A stretch of DNA of 64,000 nt from CAWIHA01 sp963835855 (lineage in GTDB: Bacteria > Acidobacteriota > Terriglobia > Bryobacterales > Bryobacteraceae). The stretch covers positions 27,243 through 91,242 of the forward strand of contig CAWIHA010000031.1 in NCBI GenBank assembly GCA_963835855.1, written 5' to 3'. This document shows positions 61,092 through 64,000 of this stretch, one piece after another. Both the position numbers and the translations under genes were made by a program. The stretch's first letter is position 1; every line of letters begins with the position of its first letter. The notes under the pieces were generated by a model. That model worked only from the letters and a program-made list of their open reading frames with translations, did no database searches and was not told the origin of the DNA.

Positions 61092-61805
61092 ACGCCGCAT
61101 CCGTTCGTAGTGCGAGCCCTTCCAATACACCTGGCCGCACGAGCCGCAGCGCAGGAACTCGTCGTGGAGATCGGCGATCCGGGGCGGCACTTGGCCGGCA
61201 ACGAGTTCCTTCGGCACGCGCTCGAGCGCGCCGTTGCAGCGGATGCACCGTTCGAATGGCCGCACCAGGCCGGCGAGATCGAACCGCCCGATGACTTCGG
61301 CGAGCTGCCGCCTCGGAGTGGTTTCACGCACCGAGTAGCCGCGGGTAACGGCCCCACGCTTCAGTAGGCCACGGTCCCGCGTCAGCAGGATGCGCCTCTC
61401 CTCGCTCGAGATGCGGGCCAGCTCCTCGTCGGCGTAATCGTTGCGATACAGGGAGTCGAAGCCCAGCATGCGCAGGTAGGCCGCCAGGCGTCCCAGATGC
61501 ACGTCGAGCACGAAACGCAGCTCGCGCAGGGGCCGCGGCCTGAGACGCCCAACCGGCGCGATGTCGATCGACTCGAAGACCGGGTAGACGCTAACGCGAT
61601 CACCGTCCTCGATCAGCCGCGAAAAACCCGCCGGCTCTCCGTTGACCAGGATCAGATCGACTTCCGTGTGCGGTGCGCCAAGCGATTCGATCAGGTCCTG
61701 GGCAGTCGTGCTCACGTGGAAGGCAACTGGGAAGGCTGTCATTCTGCGACTGGCCGGAAGGAAATCGTTCAACTCCGCGTAAAATCGAACCGACGCGTGC
61801 TTCAC
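61071..61805 (-). CDS. Mut7-C ubiquitin/RNase-domain protein
   Basis: A 244-residue two-domain protein. The N-terminal ubiquitin/ThiS-like fold (about 1-85) holds 'VDLILVNGEPAGFSRLIEDGDRVSVYPVFE' (quoted in part). The C-terminal Mut7-C domain (about 95-240) is a PIN-like RNase fold with Asp in 'FVLDVHLGRLAAYLRMLGFD', 'LLTRDRGLL', and a zinc ribbon made by 'CIRCNG' and 'CGSCGQVYWKG'. Its role is unknown; other members are often near tRNA or RNA-turnover genes. It uses a GTG start without a clear ribosome site. Confidence 0.85.
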   Translation of the reverse strand: MKHASVRFYAELNDFLPASRRMTAFPVAFHVSTTAQDLIESLGAPHTEVDLILVNGEPAGFSRLIEDGDRVSVYPVFESIDIAPVGRLRPRPLRELRFVLDVHLGRLAAYLRMLGFDSLYRNDYADEELARISSEERRILLTRDRGLLKRGAVTRGYSVRETTPRRQLAEVIGRFDLAGLVRPFERCIRCNGALERVPKELVAGQVPPRIADLHDEFLRCGSCGQVYWKGSHYERMRRLIERVL

Positions 61806-62106
61806 TGCCGAAGTGTCCCGGGCCTGTCATTGTCGCTCTCGAAGCCGGTGGCCGTCGCAGCACGACGCTGCACGAAAACGCGCCGCCCCGTAAGCTCTTA
61901 GTGGGACAACGACATTCCTTGACCCAGTATAAGTGCCCGGTTCCGCCCGGATCGGGTTCTCTGATCGGGAAAGCCAGGGCCGGGGAGCCTACACCCAGCC
62001 TCACATCACTGTCTCCCAACACCGCCGGGCTATTCTGCCGAGCCTTTTGCCAGATGTTACGATCGCCGCCGAATCTGCCGATGGCATAAAATGGGGGTAT
62101 AAATTC
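61806..62106. other. 301-base gap before the DNA methyltransferase
   Basis: Region between divergent genes. The last 20 bases hold GGGGG and TATAAA directly before the methyltransferase ATG, so a promoter may lie upstream. No ORF or RNA gene was recognised; the frame is open back to 61933 but this part has no coding look. Confidence 0.4.
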
Positions 62107-62988
62107 ATGGGCGTTGCACGCCAGTCGACGCTGAAATGGGAGGACAAGCAGTTCGACCCCTCACCGCACCTTATGGAGGGTGCTCCCAAGCCTTTCTTTG
62201 CGTCCGCCCTTGGTGCGTTGTTCGCTGACGACTGCTTGGCTGTGCTGCCGCACATCAAGGACGGGACTGTCGACACTGTCTTTGCCGATCCGCCGTTCAA
62301 CCTCGGCAAGGAGTACGGCAGCCGGAGCAATGACGAGCTTCCCGACGAAGAGTATCTGCGCTGGTGCAAGACCTGGGTCAAAGAGTGTTGCCGGACATTG
62401 AAGCCAGGCGGCTCGTTTTTCCTTTACAACCTTCCGAAGTCGAACGTCCTGCTTGGTGCCTACCTGACTGAGCTGGGGATGACGTTTCGGCATTGGATCG
62501 CCATCGAGATCAGTGCCTGCTTGCCCATCCCAGGGCGGCTGCACCCGAGTCACTACAGCCTGCTTTACTACACCAAGGGTAAGCCGAAGACGTTCCGGCG
62601 CATCAGGACTCCGATTCAAACTTGCCGCCACTGCGGCGGAGAGGTGAAGGACTACGGCGGGCACCGGAACGCGATGAACCCGAAGGGCGTCAACTTGAAG
62701 GACGTCTGGACGGACATACCGCCTGTGCGTCACTGGAAGTTCAAGTCGAAGGACCGGCGCGCCAACGCCCTTTCCACCAAGATCTTGGACAGAGTCGTCG
62801 AGATGTCCACCGTGTCCGGGGAACTCGTGCTAGACCCTTTCGGCGGCAGTGGAACAACATTCGCCGTCTGCGAGAAAAAGAACCGCTGCTGGATCGGGAT
62901 CGAAATCGACTTCGCCAAGGAAATTGTGGAGCGGATCGAAAGCGGTGAAATTCACAGCCACAGGAACGGTGATTTCGTTGAGGGTTGA
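62107..62988 (+). CDS. DNA adenine/cytosine methyltransferase, beta-type
   Basis: A 293-residue SAM-dependent DNA methyltransferase. Motif IV 'FADPPFNLGKEYGS' lies at about 59-72 and the SAM-binding motif I 'VLDPFGGSGTTFAVCEKK' near 243-260, the order of beta-class enzymes (N6-adenine or N4-cytosine). Between them lie the target-recognition part and a small two-Cys 'TCRHCGGEVKDYGG' element. No restriction enzyme or specificity subunit is next to it in this window. The composition is lower in GC than the core region. The start ATG at 62107 has GGGGG about 10 bases upstream. Confidence 0.86.
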   Translation: MGVARQSTLKWEDKQFDPSPHLMEGAPKPFFASALGALFADDCLAVLPHIKDGTVDTVFADPPFNLGKEYGSRSNDELPDEEYLRWCKTWVKECCRTLKPGGSFFLYNLPKSNVLLGAYLTELGMTFRHWIAIEISACLPIPGRLHPSHYSLLYYTKGKPKTFRRIRTPIQTCRHCGGEVKDYGGHRNAMNPKGVNLKDVWTDIPPVRHWKFKSKDRRANALSTKILDRVVEMSTVSGELVLDPFGGSGTTFAVCEKKNRCWIGIEIDFAKEIVERIESGEIHSHRNGDFVEG

Positions 62989-62993
62989 TTCAT

Positions 62994-63135
62994 TCAGCTC
63001 AGAGCCCGTCCAGCCCTGCCCTTCGGGATCTTCGGAACGTTCTCGCTGGTCGCGTCGTGCTCGATGACCACGATCTCCAGCACGCCCTTCCGGCAGGGAA
63101 CCGATTGCCACAGGCGGAAATAAGGCTTGCTGCCG
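62994..63135 (-). other. Open sequence joined to the broken permease, origin unclear
   Basis: The minus-strand frame continues from the permease to a stop at 62994, but these residues do not look like a ZnuB C-terminus. One frame reads 'VLEIVVIEHDATSENVPK', which looks like the end of some other protein. Two unrelated partial genes thus seem to meet near 63130. Confidence 0.35.
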
Positions 63136-63716
63136 CCGGGACCACTACTAGGAAACCTACCAGGAGCGTTCCCTGTGATTTTGATGCCGACAGCCACGAT
63201 AAGAGATGTCAGCAGAAGATATACAAAGTTTGTCCTGCTAACGTCGATGCCTTTTGAGATTGCCAGTTCTTCTGAAATCATGCCCAGCACGAGCTTTTTG
63301 TAGATAATCTTCGTCAAAAGCACCGCTATCGCAGAGACGACTAATGCGGCTACTGTGTCTAGGATCGTTACCGTGGTTATATCTCCAAACAGTGCCTCAA
63401 GGAGGTCAGCTCCTGGAATAATCATTATGCCGATTGCAAGGGCAAGAGTGAACATTGCGCCAACGATCGTTTCAAAAGGCAGTTTGGTGACTCTTCCCAG
63501 ATGCCAAATGATGACGGCCGAAGCGAATAGGAAGGCAAAGGCTCCTAGAAAAGGTGGGAAGTTGTACAAGATTCCAAGCGCGAGTCCCGGCAAGGCTACG
63601 TGTGAAAGGGCATCGCCGACGAGAGCCATCTTTTTGAGGACCATGAGAGAGCCCAAATAGCCCGCTGAAACGCCCACTGAGACCCCTATCAAGAGGCTGA
63701 GCAACAATGCTGCCAT
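63136..63716 (-). pseudogene. Metal (zinc/manganese-type) ABC transporter permease, broken
   Basis: The first about 180 residues of an ABC-3 (ZnuB/MntB) permease: 'GYLGSLMVLKKMALVGDALSH' (in part), 'LPGLALGILYNFPPF' and 'GDITTVTILD' are family marks, with about six membrane helices. Normal members have about 260 residues. At 63169-63170 (TT on the plus strand) the frame shifts: the next codons in another frame read 'TLLVGFLVVVPAAAS', the expected continuation. After that, near 63136, family similarity ends. Composition is AT-richer than the rest of the window. The ABC ATPase gene lies 6 bases upstream. Confidence 0.75.
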
Positions 63717-63722
63717 AGAGGA

Positions 63723-64000
63723 TCACGTTTTTTCGTTGGGTATTCCAGCGCACACCGTTTCGCCGTAGATCCTTTTCTGTATTGGCGGGTTCATTATTTC
63801 CTTTGAATTACCAAAGAAAGTGACACACTTATCCAGTGCCAGTAAATAGTCCGAGTATTCCCTAACAATATGCACGTCATGAGTGATCAGAAGTACAGTT
63901 ATCTTGTTTTTCTCCTTCAGCTCCTTAAGCGTCACGAATATGGGTTCCTCGCTGCCGAGGTCGACGCCGCTTGTCGGTTCATCAAACAGCAGAACGTTTG
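63723..64000 (-). CDS. Metal ABC transporter ATPase, C-terminal part (runs off window)
   Basis: The last 92 codons of an ABC ATPase; the 5' part is outside the window. Visible are the Walker B 'VLLFDEPTSGVDLGSEE' and the switch histidine in 'VLLITHDVHIVREYSDY', followed by a C-terminal end typical of ZnuC/MntB-type ATPases. It couples ATP hydrolysis to metal uptake together with the permease that follows after 6 bases. Its composition is as AT-rich as the permease. Confidence 0.85.
   Translation of the reverse strand, partial: NVLLFDEPTSGVDLGSEEPIFVTLKELKEKNKITVLLITHDVHIVREYSDYLLALDKCVTFFGNSKEIMNPPIQKRIYGETVCAGIPNEKT

Noticed and set aside
1..64000. tRNA, rRNA, CRISPR arrays, insertion sequences
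   Set aside because: No cloverleaf-like gap, repeat-spacer pattern, transposase ORF or terminal inverted repeats were found on reading the intergenic gaps.

Overview
The window is about 64 kb of GC-rich bacterial chromosome, densely packed with genes on both strands. No rRNA, tRNA, CRISPR array or insertion sequence was recognised. The gene style suggests a soil-type Acidobacteriota, perhaps of the Solibacter/Bryobacter kind: a giant propeller hybrid histidine kinase, a fused LptF-LptG permease, exported TldD-like proteins, a VWFA-like/HEAT protein, a SYLF lipoprotein-like protein and CpaE-like ATPases away from pilus genes. This placement is inference from gene style; no marker RNA is present.

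Layout. 0-8 kb: hybrid kinase, malate dehydrogenase, TonB-family protein, S41 protease and a lower-GC nuclease-fold-like ORF. 8-15 kb: minus-strand operon of two exported TldD-family proteins and the fused LPS-export permease, preceded by a NarL-type regulator divergent from a CpaE-like ATPase. 16-21 kb: plus-strand operon of an RsbU-type phosphatase, a K+ channel with RCK domain, the NAD(P)HX repair enzyme and TsaE. 21-28 kb: acyl-CoA ligase, small membrane proteins, a PAP2 remnant, an AT-richer orphan, IlvD, thioredoxin and glycogen synthase. 28-36 kb: TPR proteins, RNase III, the stator genes motAB with flbD, a small unknown gene, a MerR regulator and a second CpaE-like ATPase. 36-42 kb: RlmB, a frameshifted sugar isomerase-like gene, AsnRS, arginase, Ddl and a SYLF protein. 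42-50 kb: tight minus-strand run nadA-moaA-nadE-phosphoesterase-GH57. 50-62 kb: TSUP half-transporter, glycosyltransferase, zinc-ribbon membrane protein, methyltransferase, frameshifted M1 peptidase, HEAT/VWA protein, CpsB-type phosphatase, envelope proteins, RecX and Mut7-C. 62-64 kb: DNA methyltransferase, then an AT-richer, broken metal ABC transporter running off the edge.

The most interesting signals are these. (1) Between flbD and a 98-codon unknown ORF lie two divergent FliA (sigma-28)-like promoters, one with a perfect GCCGATAA box, which puts the unknown gene in the motility regulon. (2) Two exported TldD paralogs are coupled to a one-chain LptFG; one paralog has lost the HExxxH zinc site. 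(3) The K+ channel filter reads TVGYR. (4) Three genes carry single-base frameshifts (near 37621, 55660 and 63169); two lie in G/C runs, and the third is next to an apparent gene-gene junction where composition also changes. Either decay or consensus error could explain these.
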